DNA of 64,000 nt from Paraburkholderia largidicola (GTDB taxonomy: Bacteria > Pseudomonadota > Gammaproteobacteria > Burkholderiales > Burkholderiaceae), in contig NZ_AP023175.1 in assembly GCF_013426895.1 (NCBI RefSeq), positions 1,116,001 to 1,180,000 of the forward strand, read 5' to 3'. Position 1 is the first letter of the stretch, and every line of letters begins with the position of its first letter. The notes beneath the pieces are model-generated. The model saw nothing but the letters and a program-made list of their open reading frames with translations, did no database searches and had not been told where the DNA came from. Shown in pieces: positions 1-9,900 of the stretch. The translations under genes and the position numbers were made by a program.

Positions 1-206
1 GCGTCACGTGGCCAACTCGCAGGCCGCGCGCGGCATCATCCGTCACAACGTGCTATGTTGTTTGACCGGCTTCCGGTTGCAAACCAGCGCCCGAAACCGC
101 ATATCTTCATCATCCGATCGCGCCCACGCACGCACGGCATGCACCGTCGCCGTGCTCACGTGCTCCGCACTGTCTACCCGCTTCACACGCTCACACAACG
201 TTCGTC
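1..206. other. Upstream region of the YeeE-type gene, no gene recognised
   Basis: I see no convincing coding sequence here. The open frames present are short, have compositions unlike the neighbouring proteins, and lack a good ribosome binding site. It probably holds the promoter of the gene at 207 and possibly that of a divergent gene beyond the window edge. Confidence 0.4.
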
Positions 207-1421
207 ATGTCTGATCTCGCTACACCGCTTCCGCGCCGCTTCGACATCAATCCGAAGCCGCTCGCCCTCTCCCTCCTTCTAGTCGCGCTCGGCGCGGTCT
301 ATCTCGCGCAAACCGTCAGCGGCCGGCAGGCGGCGCTCTACGTGGTGGGCGCGCTGCTCGGCATGTCGCTGTATCACGCGGCATTCGGCTTCACGTCCGC
401 GTGGCGCGTGTTCATCGCCGATGGCCGCGGCGCCGGACTGCGCGCGCAAATGCTGATGCTCGGCATCGGCGTGTTGCTGTTTTTTCCGGCGCTGTCGGCA
501 GGTTCGCTGTTCGGCCATCCCGTCGCGGGGCTGGTGTCGCCTGCGGGCACGTCGGTGATCGTCGGCGCGTTCATGTTCGGGATCGGCATGCAGCTCGGCG
601 GCGGCTGCGCGTCCGGCACGCTGTACACGGTCGGCGGCGGCAGCACGCGCATGCTGGTGACGCTCGCGGCGTTCATCGTGGGCTCGGTAGTCGCCACCGC
701 GCATATGCCGTTCTGGACCGCGCTGCCGTCGCTCAAGCCGACTTCGCTTGTTACGACGCTGGGCGCCGGCTGGGCAATCGTGGTCAATCTCGCCGTGTTT
801 GCGGCGATTGCCGCGCTGACGGTCGTCATCGAAAAACGCCGGCACGGGCGCCTCGTCAACGACGCGCCGCGCGCCGTCAACACGTCGCCGTGGCTGCACG
901 GCCCGTGGCCGCTGTTCGCCGGCGCGGTCGCGCTCGCACTGCTCAACTTTGCGACGCTCGCGTTGTCTGGCCGTCCGTGGGGCGTGACCTCGGCCTTCGC
1001 GCTGTGGGGCGCGAAGCTCTTCTCGCTGGCGGGCATCGACGTCGCCAACTGGCCTTACTGGAGTTCTCACACAAATGCCACTGCCCTCGCATCGTCCGTT
1101 ACACGCGATGTCACGAGCGTAATGGATGCGGGCATCGTGCTCGGCGCGATGGCTGCGGCCGCTTTGGCGGGCCGCTACGCGCCTGTGTGGCGTGTGCCCA
1201 TGCGATCCCTCATCGCGGCCGTCGTGGGCGGCCTGATGCTCGGCTACGGCGCCCGGCTGGCCTACGGTTGTAACATCGGCGCGTATTTCAGCGGCATCGT
1301 GTCAGGCAGCTTGCATGGCTGGCTGTGGCTCGTCGCCGCATTTGCTGGCAACGTCATCGGCACGCGGCTGCGACCCCTTTTCGGACTGGAAGTCGAACGT
1401 ATCCGCCAAACCGGCTGTTGA
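207..1421 (+). CDS. YeeE/YedE (TsuA-type) sulfur-compound transporter
   Basis: This is a 404-residue polytopic inner-membrane protein of the YeeE/YedE family, whose characterised members import thiosulfate. The sequence is a succession of hydrophobic helices. The two family cysteine motifs are present: GGGCASG in the first half (about residue 133) and YGCNIGAYF in the second half (about residue 353). This fits the internally duplicated fold in which conserved cysteines relay the substrate through the pore. Its length suits a fused two-repeat form. The start is the ATG at 207. No partner gene (TusA/YeeD-like or rhodanese) follows; the next gene is flhD, behind a terminator-like hairpin at 1531. 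Family assignment is firm, while the substrate (thiosulfate or another sulfur species) is inferred. Confidence 0.85.
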   Translation: MSDLATPLPRRFDINPKPLALSLLLVALGAVYLAQTVSGRQAALYVVGALLGMSLYHAAFGFTSAWRVFIADGRGAGLRAQMLMLGIGVLLFFPALSAGSLFGHPVAGLVSPAGTSVIVGAFMFGIGMQLGGGCASGTLYTVGGGSTRMLVTLAAFIVGSVVATAHMPFWTALPSLKPTSLVTTLGAGWAIVVNLAVFAAIAALTVVIEKRRHGRLVNDAPRAVNTSPWLHGPWPLFAGAVALALLNFATLALSGRPWGVTSAFALWGAKLFSLAGIDVANWPYWSSHTNATALASSVTRDVTSVMDAGIVLGAMAAAALAGRYAPVWRVPMRSLIAAVVGGLMLGYGARLAYGCNIGAYFSGIVSGSLHGWLWLVAAFAGNVIGTRLRPLFGLEVERIRQTGC

Positions 1422-1424
1422 GCC

Positions 1425-1507
1425 GTTACAAACTCCGGCCGGGTCTGTAACAACTCAGACCGCAGTCGTTACAAATTCCTACCCGCTTGTAACTCCTTTT
1501 CGTTACA
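1425..1507. promoter_or_regulatory. Phased array of GTTACA/TGTAAC motifs
   Basis: Five hexamers alternate in orientation: GTTACA at 1425, TGTAAC at 1446, GTTACA at 1468, TGTAAC at 1488 and GTTACA at 1502. The spacings are 21, 22, 20 and 14 bp, so most are about two helical turns apart. The array lies between the yeeE stop and the terminator-like hairpin. It resembles a cluster of sites for an OmpR-type regulator, but the factor is unknown. Confidence 0.4.
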
Positions 1508-1530
1508 TCTCGGGTTATCCCTCATCCGCT

Positions 1531-1565
1531 AACCGGCAGCGTATTTTTTACCTGCCGGTTTTTTG
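1531..1565 (+). terminator. Rho-independent terminator after the YeeE-type gene
   Basis: AACCGGCAG (1531-1539) pairs with CTGCCGGTT (1552-1560) around a 12-nt AT-rich loop, followed by a run of T. It ends the transcript about 110 bp after the stop at 1421 and insulates flhD. Confidence 0.7.
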
Positions 1566-1818
1566 TTTTCTTTCTCTCCGCTTTCTGAACTCATATGGTT
1601 TTCGCATAAGCCAGATTGCATGCGTAAATCGGAAACTCTTGCTTGAAGCCTTATCTGACAAGGGTTTAACCGAAGGCCGCTGCAAACGTTTTCCGCCTGC
1701 CTGGCGATTATGACGCGTCCATGAAAGAGTTACCGAAACGAGTGTTGTTTTGTCGTATCTTTTTTTTGAGAAAGGTGTTGATTTTCGGAAATCCTGTTCA
1801 TACAATTCCGCCCAAGCT

Positions 1819-1833
1819 GTTACGAAATGTAAC
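1819..1833. promoter_or_regulatory. GTTAC-N5-GTAAC palindrome upstream of flhD
   Basis: GTTACGAAATGTAAC is a 5-bp-arm palindrome about 135 bp upstream of the flhD start. It uses the same core as the GTTACA/TGTAAC array at 1425-1507. It is a candidate operator for control of flhDC; the factor is unknown. Confidence 0.35.
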
Positions 1834-1967
1834 GGCTTGTATCAAAGGTTGGCCGGTTGTATCTGTGCACCAACTTGACGCCGGAAATCTTCAGTGTCCG
1901 GCGGGGCATAAGACCATAACGGCAGAAAATGCCGATAAGAGTAATTCGGGGCTTCGGAAAAGAGAAA

Positions 1968-2288
1968 ATGGACCGTAGCAGCGAGACGCTGGATTCAATC
2001 CGCGAAATCAATTTGTCTTACATCATGCTCGCACAACGCATGTTGCGCGAGGACAAGGCAGTCGGCATGTTCCGCCTGGGCTTGTCGTCGGAGCTGGCTG
2101 ATATTCTTGCCGGGCTGTCGCTCGCGCAGATCGTCAAGCTGGCCAGCTCTGATCAGCTTTTGTGTTTCTTCCGCTTCAACGACCACACGATGTTGTCGGC
2201 GTTGACGCACACGTCCCGTCACGCGGAAGTGGCATCGACGCATGCCGCCATCCTGCTGGCCGGACAGCCCGCAGAGCAGTTCGCTTAA
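1968..2288 (+). CDS. Flagellar master transcriptional activator subunit FlhD
   Basis: This 106-residue protein carries the typical FlhD sequence (IREINLSYIMLAQRMLREDK, then LGLS-ELADILAGLSLAQIVKLAS and CFFRFND). FlhD forms the FlhD4C2 complex that activates class II flagellar promoters. I place the start at the ATG at 1968 (MDRSSETLDS), which gives the usual family length. An in-frame ATG at 1929 would add 13 residues of no family character. flhC follows 17 bp later, so the two form an operon. The 546-bp upstream gap contains GTTACA-type motifs that may carry regulation of motility. Confidence 0.95.
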   Translation: MDRSSETLDSIREINLSYIMLAQRMLREDKAVGMFRLGLSSELADILAGLSLAQIVKLASSDQLLCFFRFNDHTMLSALTHTSRHAEVASTHAAILLAGQPAEQFA

Positions 2289-2305
2289 GACCGGAGAGGA
2301 CTGCC

Positions 2306-2932
2306 ATGCTGAAAAAGAGCCTTACCGAAGACGCGCAGGAAGTGTTCCGCGCGATCGCACTGATTGAACTGGGCGCGCGCATGCAGGTGCTCGAAAGCGA
2401 GCTGACGCTGTCGCGCGACCGGATGATCCGCCTGTACCGCGAGGTCAAGGGCGTATCGCCGCCGAAGGGCATGCTGCCGTTCTCGGCGGACTGGTACATG
2501 ACGTGGCTTGCGAACATTCACGCATCGCTCTTCTACAACACGTACCTGTTCCTGAAGAACGAAGCGCGCTGCTCGCACCTCGACGCGCTGACCAAGGGTT
2601 ATCGCCTGTACCTCGAACATTGCCGTCACAGCGAGACCGAGCCGGTGCTCGATCTGACGCGTGCATGGACGCTCGTGCGTTTCTTCGACGCCGACATCCT
2701 GCAACTGACGCCCTGCTGCCGTTGCAGCGGCAAGTTCGTCGCGCACAAGCACGACCTGCAGCACAACGTCGTGTGCGGCGCCTGCCAGCCGCCGTCGCGC
2801 GCGGGCAAGACGAAGAAAGCCGCTGCCGCGAAGCGCGAGGCGGAGAAGGACATCGTTTCCGTACCGCAAGTCGCGGAAGAAATCGAAGTACTCGAAGAAC
2901 AGATGCTCGAGGAAACTGCGTTGGCGGCCTAG
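2306..2932 (+). CDS. Flagellar master transcriptional activator subunit FlhC
   Basis: This 208-residue protein begins at the ATG at 2306 behind the GGAGAGGA Shine-Dalgarno. It has the family segments FSADWYMTW, ASLFYNTYLFLKNEA and the zinc site, whose cysteines lie in TPCCRCSGKF and VVCGACQPP (about residues 134-157). FlhC carries the main DNA-binding surface of FlhD4C2. The C-terminus (about 50 residues after the zinc site) is Lys/Ala/Glu-rich and ends in an acidic stretch (EEIEVLEEQMLEE), as in other Burkholderiaceae FlhC proteins. motA, motB and che genes would normally follow flhC, but here the operon ends at a terminator at 2976, and the next gene, mntH, is convergent. Confidence 0.95.
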   Translation: MLKKSLTEDAQEVFRAIALIELGARMQVLESELTLSRDRMIRLYREVKGVSPPKGMLPFSADWYMTWLANIHASLFYNTYLFLKNEARCSHLDALTKGYRLYLEHCRHSETEPVLDLTRAWTLVRFFDADILQLTPCCRCSGKFVAHKHDLQHNVVCGACQPPSRAGKTKKAAAAKREAEKDIVSVPQVAEEIEVLEEQMLEETALAA

Positions 2933-2975
2933 CGCCGCGCATCGCTCAGTCCATCCGAAGCTACGCATCATCTTG

Positions 2976-3004
2976 AAGCCGGTCTCGCGAGACCGGCTTT
3001 TTTT
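2976..3004 (+). terminator. Terminator of flhDC
   Basis: A perfect palindrome, AAGCCGGTCTCG followed by CGAGACCGGCTT, occupies 2976-2999 and is followed by a T run. It lies 44 bp after the flhC stop. On the opposite strand it could also help to end the convergent mntH transcript. Confidence 0.85.
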
Positions 3005-3033
3005 CGTCTGCGCTCTATGCGGGCTTCAAAGCC

Positions 3034-4362
3034 TCAGCCTGCGAACCCGAACGTCTGCACGACCAGCCAGATATTCGCCGCGCTGATCAGGACGAACAGC
3101 GCCCAAGCGATGATGCGCGTCGGTAGCCGGTTCGTGAATTCGCCCATCAGCGCGCGGTCGTTCGTCATGCGGATCAGCGGATAGAGCGCGAACGGCAACT
3201 GCAGGCTCAGCACCACCTGACTCGCGACCAGCAACTGGCCGACGGCGCCGTTGCCGAGCAACTGCACGCCGACGAGCGCGGGAATCAGCGCAAGCGCGCG
3301 CGTGATGAAGCGCCGCTGGTAACACGGAATCTTCAGTTGCAGAAAGCCTTCCATGATGACCTGTCCGGCCACCGTGCCCGTGAACGTCGAGCTTTGCCCT
3401 GACGCCAGCAGCGTGATCGCGAACAACACAGCTGCGAAGCCCGTGCCGACGATGGGCGCGAGCAGCCGGTAGGCGTCTTCGATTTCGGTGACCTGGGTAT
3501 GCCCCGTCGAATGGAACGCGGCCGCCGCGAGAATCAGGATCGCCGCGTTGATCAGCAGCGCGAGAAAGAGCGCGACGATCGTGTCGATACGCGACAGCGA
3601 GATCGCACTCGCGATGCCATCGTGGTCGCGCTTGATCGCGCGCGTCTGCACGATCGACGAATGCAGATACAGGTTATGCGGCATCACCGTCGCGCCGAGA
3701 ATGCCGATCGCGAGATAGAGCGGCTCGCGTTCGCTGACGGCTTGCCACGACGGCACGAGCCCCGCTGCGACGGACGGCCAGTGCGGATGAACCAGCGCCA
3801 GTTCGATGACGTAACCGAGGCCGATGGTCGCGACCAGGCCGAGCATGATCGCCTCGAGGTCGCGAAAATTCTTGCCCTTCAAGCCGAGCACGATCAGCGT
3901 GTCGAAGGCAGTGAGAATCACGCCGACCGTCAGCGAGCATTTGAACAGCAGATGAAACGCGAGCGCGCCGCCGAGCACTTCGGCGAGATCGCAGGCGATG
4001 ATCGACAGTTCGGCGAGCAGCCATTGAATACGCGCGACGCCGGGCGAATAACGCGTGCGCGACAGCTCCGCGAGATTGCGGCCCGTCACGATGCCGAGGC
4101 GCATGCTGAGACACTGCAGGACCATCGCCGCGAGGCTCGACAGCACCACGACGAACAGCAGGTTATAGCCATAGCGTGAACCGGCTTCGATATCGGTGGC
4201 CCAGTTGCCGGGGTCCATATAACCGATCGACACCAGCAGACCGGGGCCTGCGAACTGAAGGATTTTTTTCCAGAATGGCGCGGACTGCGTGACGGTCACG
4301 GAGCCCTGCACCTCGGATGGGCAGAACGGCGCGGTAGCGGTGGTTGGAAGTTTGAACTGCAA
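3034..4362 (-). CDS. Nramp-family divalent metal (Mn2+) transporter MntH
   Basis: This is a 442-residue Nramp transporter of the inner membrane, driving proton-coupled uptake of Mn2+ and related metals. The diagnostic TM1 motif DPGNWATD is present (about residues 51-58), as is the TM6 motif with the metal-binding Met and His (GATVMPHNLYLHSS). Eleven or so hydrophobic helices follow. The longest frame starts at a TTG (4362) with a GAGG 9 nt upstream; in-frame GTG codons lie a few residues further in, so the exact start is uncertain. The gene stands alone, convergent with flhDC, and has repeat element A upstream. No clear MntR or Fur box was identified. Confidence 0.9.
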   Translation of the reverse strand: MQFKLPTTATAPFCPSEVQGSVTVTQSAPFWKKILQFAGPGLLVSIGYMDPGNWATDIEAGSRYGYNLLFVVVLSSLAAMVLQCLSMRLGIVTGRNLAELSRTRYSPGVARIQWLLAELSIIACDLAEVLGGALAFHLLFKCSLTVGVILTAFDTLIVLGLKGKNFRDLEAIMLGLVATIGLGYVIELALVHPHWPSVAAGLVPSWQAVSEREPLYLAIGILGATVMPHNLYLHSSIVQTRAIKRDHDGIASAISLSRIDTIVALFLALLINAAILILAAAAFHSTGHTQVTEIEDAYRLLAPIVGTGFAAVLFAITLLASGQSSTFTGTVAGQVIMEGFLQLKIPCYQRRFITRALALIPALVGVQLLGNGAVGQLLVASQVVLSLQLPFALYPLIRMTNDRALMGEFTNRLPTRIIAWALFVLISAANIWLVVQTFGFAG

Positions 4363-4580
4363 AGCCGGTGACCTCGAGGGAGTGATATCGCAGTGCGGTG
4401 GGTGTTGGTCGCTATCGCGAACGTGGATCGCTGCCGCGAAACGGCTTCAAGTGTACAAAGAAATATGGGGACGTGTCCCGGGAGGGGCGTGGAGTGCTTC
4501 CACGGCGCTGGTTGGTGGGTTTGCTTTTTCGTCGGTATCCGCGGAAGTGGTAGGTGCTGCCGGGGTGTGGTTAGCTTTGC

Positions 4581-5236
4581 GCTGGCATCCGCGTTTTGCC
4601 TTCGTGCTTCAAGCGTTGCCCCTGTGCGGGGCGGCACCTACTTTTCTTTGCCGCCGCAAAGAAAAGTAGGCAAAAGAAAGCGGCTCACACCGCCAGCCCG
4701 AATTCCCATCCACGGCCCCCTACGGCCCCACCCTTCACACGGCAACATCTTTGTTTGCGTGCGTTGCCAACGCTCCAAATAAGCGCCTCACCCGCTTCGA
4801 ATACCCGTACAAAGGCATGTGGCAGCGAATGGTATGTGCCGCCCAGGTGGCAAACTGTGTGTAGGTTGTCGCGGCGTATAGCTTGGCGCTCCTACAGTGT
4901 GGGGCGCGTGCGCTATCGGTCCGAAGTGAGGCGTGGGGAGTACCTGGGCCTACACACAGTTTGCCACCTGGGCGGCCGTGGACGATCTGGCTCGGCGTGC
5001 TGTAGTGCGGGCGTGTGAAGCGGGTGAGGCGCACTGCAAGAGCGCTGGCAACGGACGTGGGTCACGTGGTTGCCGTGTGAAGCGTAAGACCCTTTGGGGG
5101 CCCTCAGGCAAATACGAGAACTGGCGGTGTTAGCCGCTTTCTTTTGCCTACTTTTCTTTGCGGCGGCAAAGAAAAGTAGGTGCCGCCCCGCACAGGGGCA
5201 ACGCATGAAGCACGCTAACAAAACGCGGATGCCAAC
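4581..5236 (+). repeat. Palindromic intergenic element, copy A
   Basis: This 656-bp non-coding element is bounded by GCTGGCATCCGCGT and its inverse. Each end carries a 34-nt hairpin (4637-4670 and 5147-5180) made of CCTACTTTTCTTTGC, a CGCC or GGCG loop, and the exact complement. Inside lie further inverted pairs: CACCCGCTTC/GAAGCGGGTG, GTTGCCAACGCT/AGCGCTGGCAAC and, nearest the centre, GCCCAGGTGGCAAACTGTGT and its inverse. A roughly 85-bp asymmetric core sets the orientation (called plus here). Homology probably extends right to CGTCGCAGAC at 5311-5320. It lies between mntH and oprC. Confidence 0.85.
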
Positions 5237-5328
5237 GACCGCACGAGCAAACCAAACCGCTCGCGCAGCCACCACCGAATACCAGCACAAATACCAGCAA
5301 ACCCACCCAGCGTCGCAGACAAAAAAAC

Positions 5329-6903
5329 CTACCGCTTCGCCACTTGCTGCGATTGCGCGCCGTCGGCGCCGCCGACATCAGCCTTCACCTCCCCCCACCC
5401 CCCGCCGAGCGCGCGAATCAGGTTGACCGTGGCGACAGCCTGCGTCCCCGCCAGATGACTCAATTGCAGTTGCGACTGCAACGTCTGCCTCTGCGCATCG
5501 ATCACATCAAGATAGGCGACTTGCCCTTCCTGATACTGCGTCTGCGACAAATGCTCCGCCCGCTTCGACGCATTGACAGCATCATTCTGCTCACGCGTCT
5601 GATCAGTCAGCAAGCGCAGATCGGACAGATTGTCCTCAACCTCACGAAACGCCACGAGCACCTGCTGACGATACTGCGCCACATCCTCGTCATACTTCGC
5701 GCGCGCATTCGCGAGATTCGCCTTGCGTCGTCCGCCGTCGAAGAGCGGCACCGTCAACGCCGTACCAGCGAACGGACCAAGCAGGAACGCGCGGCTCGAC
5801 CACTGGAACAGATCGCCGAGCGTCGTCGACTCGTAACCGAACGCACCCGTGATATCGAGCTTCGGGAAGAAAGCCGATTTGGCCAGACCGATCCGCGCAT
5901 TGGCGCCCGCCATCGCGCGCTCCGCCGCCGCGATATCCGGCCGACGCTCCAGCAACGCAGACGGCAATCCAGCAGGCACGCGCGCCGTCACAGGAGCAAG
6001 CGGCGTCTCGGGGAACGAGAACTCCGCAGGCGCCTTGCCAAGCAGAATCGCGAGGCTGTGCTCGGACGCCGCGCGCTGACGCGCCACGCCAACGGCATCG
6101 GCACGCGCCGTCGCCAGTTCATTGCGGGCGCGTGACACGTCGAGCTCGTTGATGTCGCCTTCGTTGAAGCGGCGCTCGACCAGTTTCAATGCGTTCTCGC
6201 GCAACGTCACCGTCTGACGATACAAACTCAACTGCGTGTCGAACTCGCGCAACTGAAAATAGTTCTGCGCGACATCCGCCTGCAACGCGAGTTGCACCGA
6301 GCGGAACAACGCTTCGCTCTGCGCCTGGTCGGCACGCGCGGCGTTCACGTTCGAGCTGACGCGGCCAAACAGATCGACTTCATACGCAGCCGTCACCTGG
6401 GCGCGCCACAGCGTTTGCGTCGGTACATGCGCGTCGTTCGGCTGGAACTGCGAAGCGGGCGACAGACGCTCGCGCGTCGGCCCGAAACCCGCATCGAACG
6501 ACGGGAACCAGTCCGCACGCGCCTGCTGCGTCAGCGCACGCGATTCCTGCACGCGCGCCGCGGCTGCCTTCAGGTTCTGGTTCGCATCGCCGGCCTGCTT
6601 TTCCAGATCGTTGAGCGTCGAGTCGCCGAAAATCGTCCACCATTCACCGCGATGCGCTTCCTCGGCGGGCTCAGCCGTCTTCCACGTGCCTGCTTCGCTC
6701 GCAGGCAGCGGCGTCGCCGCTGCATCCGTCGTCGTTGCCGTTACGGGCGCTTCCTTGAAGGCCGCGGGCGTCGCCGCATCGGGCCGCTTGTATGTCGGCT
6801 CGACCGAGCACGCCGCGAGCAGCAACATCAGCAGCGTGCTTGCTGCCGCGCGACCCAGGCCGCCCATCTGTTCAAAGCTTTTCATTGTCATTTTTTTCTC
6901 CAT
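5329..6903 (-). CDS. oprC: RND efflux outer-membrane channel lipoprotein (OprC/OpcM type)
   Basis: This outer-membrane factor of the NodT/OprM family (524 residues) is the exit duct of a tripartite drug pump. The N-terminus has a lipoprotein signal ending in LLLAAC, with the acylated Cys at about residue 32. Two OEP repeats follow, with the typical YEVDLFGR and ERRPDIAAAERAM motifs. The first possible ATG (6903) overlaps the bpeF stop (TGATG); ATGs at 6891 and 6885 would also leave a complete signal peptide. It is the last gene of the llpE-bpeE-bpeF-oprC operon, and repeat element A lies after its stop. The name rests on the operon arrangement shared with Burkholderia bpeEF-oprC/ceoAB-opcM. 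Confidence 0.85.
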   Translation of the reverse strand: MEKKMTMKSFEQMGGLGRAAASTLLMLLLAACSVEPTYKRPDAATPAAFKEAPVTATTTDAAATPLPASEAGTWKTAEPAEEAHRGEWWTIFGDSTLNDLEKQAGDANQNLKAAAARVQESRALTQQARADWFPSFDAGFGPTRERLSPASQFQPNDAHVPTQTLWRAQVTAAYEVDLFGRVSSNVNAARADQAQSEALFRSVQLALQADVAQNYFQLREFDTQLSLYRQTVTLRENALKLVERRFNEGDINELDVSRARNELATARADAVGVARQRAASEHSLAILLGKAPAEFSFPETPLAPVTARVPAGLPSALLERRPDIAAAERAMAGANARIGLAKSAFFPKLDITGAFGYESTTLGDLFQWSSRAFLLGPFAGTALTVPLFDGGRRKANLANARAKYDEDVAQYRQQVLVAFREVEDNLSDLRLLTDQTREQNDAVNASKRAEHLSQTQYQEGQVAYLDVIDAQRQTLQSQLQLSHLAGTQAVATVNLIRALGGGWGEVKADVGGADGAQSQQVAKR

Positions 6904-9900
6904 CAGGCGTCCGTCGTATGCGCGACGAGATGCGGCGAATCCTTCTGTGCAACGTGGATCTTGCCGCCCGCCAACGTCCGCAGCACCACGTAGAACACTG
7001 GCGTCAACATCAGGCCGAACAGCGTCACGCCCAGCATCCCGAAGAACACGGCCACACCCATCGCGTGACGCATTTCGGAACCCGCCCCGCTCGACACCAC
7101 CAGCGGCACCACGCCCATGATGAACGCGATCGACGTCATCAGAATCGGACGCAGACGCATGCGGCTCGCTTCGATAGCGGCCTGCAGCGGCGTACGCCCG
7201 TCGTGCTCCAGTTCACGCGCAAACTCGACGATCAGAATCGCGTTCTTCGACGCCAGCCCCACCAGCACCATCAAACCGATCTGCGTGAAGATGTTGTTGT
7301 CACCCTGCGTGAGCCACACACCCGCCAGCGCGGACAGCACGCTCATCGGCACGATCAGGATCACCGCGAGCGGCAGCGTCAGACTCTCGTACAGCGCAGC
7401 GAGCACGAGGAACACCAGCAGCACGCTGATCGGGAACACCCACAGCCCCGCATTGCCCGCGATGATCTGCTGATACGTCAGATCAGTCCATTCGAGCTTC
7501 ACACCCTTCGGCAACACCTGTGCCGCGATGCGCTCAGCGGCTGCCTGCGCTTCACCCGACGAGTATCCAGGCGCCGGGCCGCCGTTGATATCGGCCGCCG
7601 TGTAGCCGTTGTAGCGCACGACCATTTCCGGACCATACGTCGGCGTCACCGTCACCAGCGACGACAACGGCACCATGTCGCCATTCACGTTGCGCGTCTT
7701 CAGTTGCAGGATGTCGTCGGCCTGCTGGCGGTACGGCGCATCCGCCTGCACACGCACCTGGTACACACGGCCGAAACGGTTGAAGTCGTTCACGTACAGC
7801 GAGCCGAGATACACCTGCATCGTGCTGAACACGTCCGTCACGGGCACGCCCAGCTGCTTCGCCTTCACACGGTCGAGATCGACGTTCACCTGCGGCACGT
7901 TGATCTGATAGCTCGAGAACGTCGGGCCGAGTTCGGGCGTCGTTGCAGCTTTCTTGACGAATGCTTCCGTCGCTTTGTTCAGCTCCGTGTAACCAACCGC
8001 GCCGTGATCTTCCAGCTGCATCTTGAAGCCACCGAGCGTGCCGAGACCCAACACAGGCGGCGGCGGAAACACGGCGACGAACGAGTCCTTGATCGCGCCG
8101 TACTGCTGGTTCAGTGCACCTGCAATCGCACCCGCCGACAGCGCCTTGCCCTTGCGGTCATGGAACGGCTTGAGCGTCACGAACACGATGCCCGCGCTCG
8201 AGCTATTCGTGAAGCCGTTCACCGACAGACCCGGGAACGCCACCGCGCTTTCGACGCCCGGCTGCTTCAGCGCAATCGCGCCCATGTCGCGAATCACCTT
8301 CTCGGTCCGATCGAGCGACGCGCCGTTAGGCAACTGCGCGAACGCGATCAGATACTCCTTGTCCTGCGCCGGTACGAAACCGCCCGGCACGGCACGCGAC
8401 ACCAGCACCGTCAGGCCCAGCAGCACCGCGTACACGACGAGCATCGCGCCCTTACGCTTGAGCACGCCGTTCACGCCGCGCCCATAGCTTTCCGAGCCGC
8501 GATGGAACACCTTGTTGAAGCCCCTGAAGAACGGTCCCAACACGCGGTTCATCGCGCGCGTCAGCCAGTCTTCCTTCACGTCGTGGCCGCGCAGCAGCAG
8601 CGCTGACAAAGCAGGCGACAGCGTCAGCGAGTTGAACGCCGAGATCACCGTCGAGATGGCGATGGTCATCGCGAACTGCTTGTAGAACTGGCCCGTCAGA
8701 CCCGTCATGAACGCGAGCGGCACGAACACGGCGACCAGCGTCAGCGCAATAGCGATAATCGGCCCGCTCACTTCCTGCATGGCCTTGTAGGTCGCATCTC
8801 GCGCGCTCAAGCCACTTTCGATGTTCCGCTCGACGTTCTCTACCACCACGATCGCATCGTCGACCACGATACCGATGGCAAGCACCATCCCGAACAACGA
8901 CAGCGCATTGATCGAGAACCCGAATGCAAGCAGCAGCGAGAACGTACCGACGATCGACACGGGCACCGCGATCAACGGAATGATCGAAGCACGCCACGTT
9001 TGCAGGAACACGATCACCACGATCACGACGAGCGCAATCGCTTCGAGCAGCGTGTGCACGACGGCTTCGATACTCGAACGCACGAACTGCGTCGGGTCAT
9101 AGACGATCTTGTACTCGACGCCCGCCGGGAAGTCAGCGGCGAGTTCCTTCATCGTTGCGCGCACTTCGTCGGAGATCTGCAGCGAGTTCGCGCCCGGCGA
9201 CTGGTTGATCGCCATCGCCACAGCCGGCTTGTTGTCGAGCAGCGAACGCAGGCCGTATTCCGAGGCTGCAAGTTCGACCCGCGCGATATCCTTCAGATAC
9301 GTGACCGCACCGTCGGGCGCCGTCTTCACGACGATGTCGCCGAACTCGGCCTCTGTCTTCAGACGGCCGCGCGCGTTCACCGACAGTTGCAGCGGCGTGC
9401 CAGGCACGGACGGCGATGCACCGATCACACCTGCTGCCACCTGAATGTTCTGCTCGCGGATCGCGTTGACGACTTCCATCGCCGTCAGATTGCGTTGCGC
9501 GACCTTCGCGGGATCGAGCCACACGCGCATCGCGTAGTCGCCCGCGCCCCACAGCTGCACCTGCCCGACGCCCTTGATCCGCTCCAGGCGGTCCTTCACG
9601 TTGAGCAGCGCGTAGTTGCGCAGATACGTCATGTCGTAGCGGTCGTTCGGCGAGATCAAGTGCACGACCATCGTCAGCGTCGGCGAGCTCTTGATCGTCG
9701 TCACGCCGAGACGCTGCACGTCTTCCGGCAGACGCGGCAGCGCCTGATTCACGCGGTTCTGCACGAGCTGCGTCGCGAGATCGGGATTCGTGCCGAGCTT
9801 GAACGTGACCGTCAGCGTCAGATTGCCGTCGCTATTCGCCTGCGACTGCATGTACAGCATGTTCTCGACGCCGTTGATCTGCTCTTCGAGCGGCGACGCA

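Noticed and set aside
8..282. Two short ORFs at the window start
   Set aside because: They run into or overlap the YeeE-type gene and have no sensible composition.
4735..5034. ORFs inside the palindromic elements (for example peptides containing PGGKLCVG or FFAAAKKSR)
   Set aside because: They recur in several frames because the DNA repeats, have no ribosome sites, and read through hairpin arms in both directions. They are by-products of the repeat and are likely to appear in databases as false hypothetical proteins.
4637..5180. Terminal hairpins of the elements as plain terminators
   Set aside because: The stems are not followed by T runs at their 3' ends and occur in mirror-image pairs at fixed distance, so termination is not the main explanation, though it may be a side effect.
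6792..8606. Long open frame antisense to bpeF and oprC
   Set aside because: Shadow frame rich in His and Arg, without recognisable domains, and lying wholly over well-supported genes.
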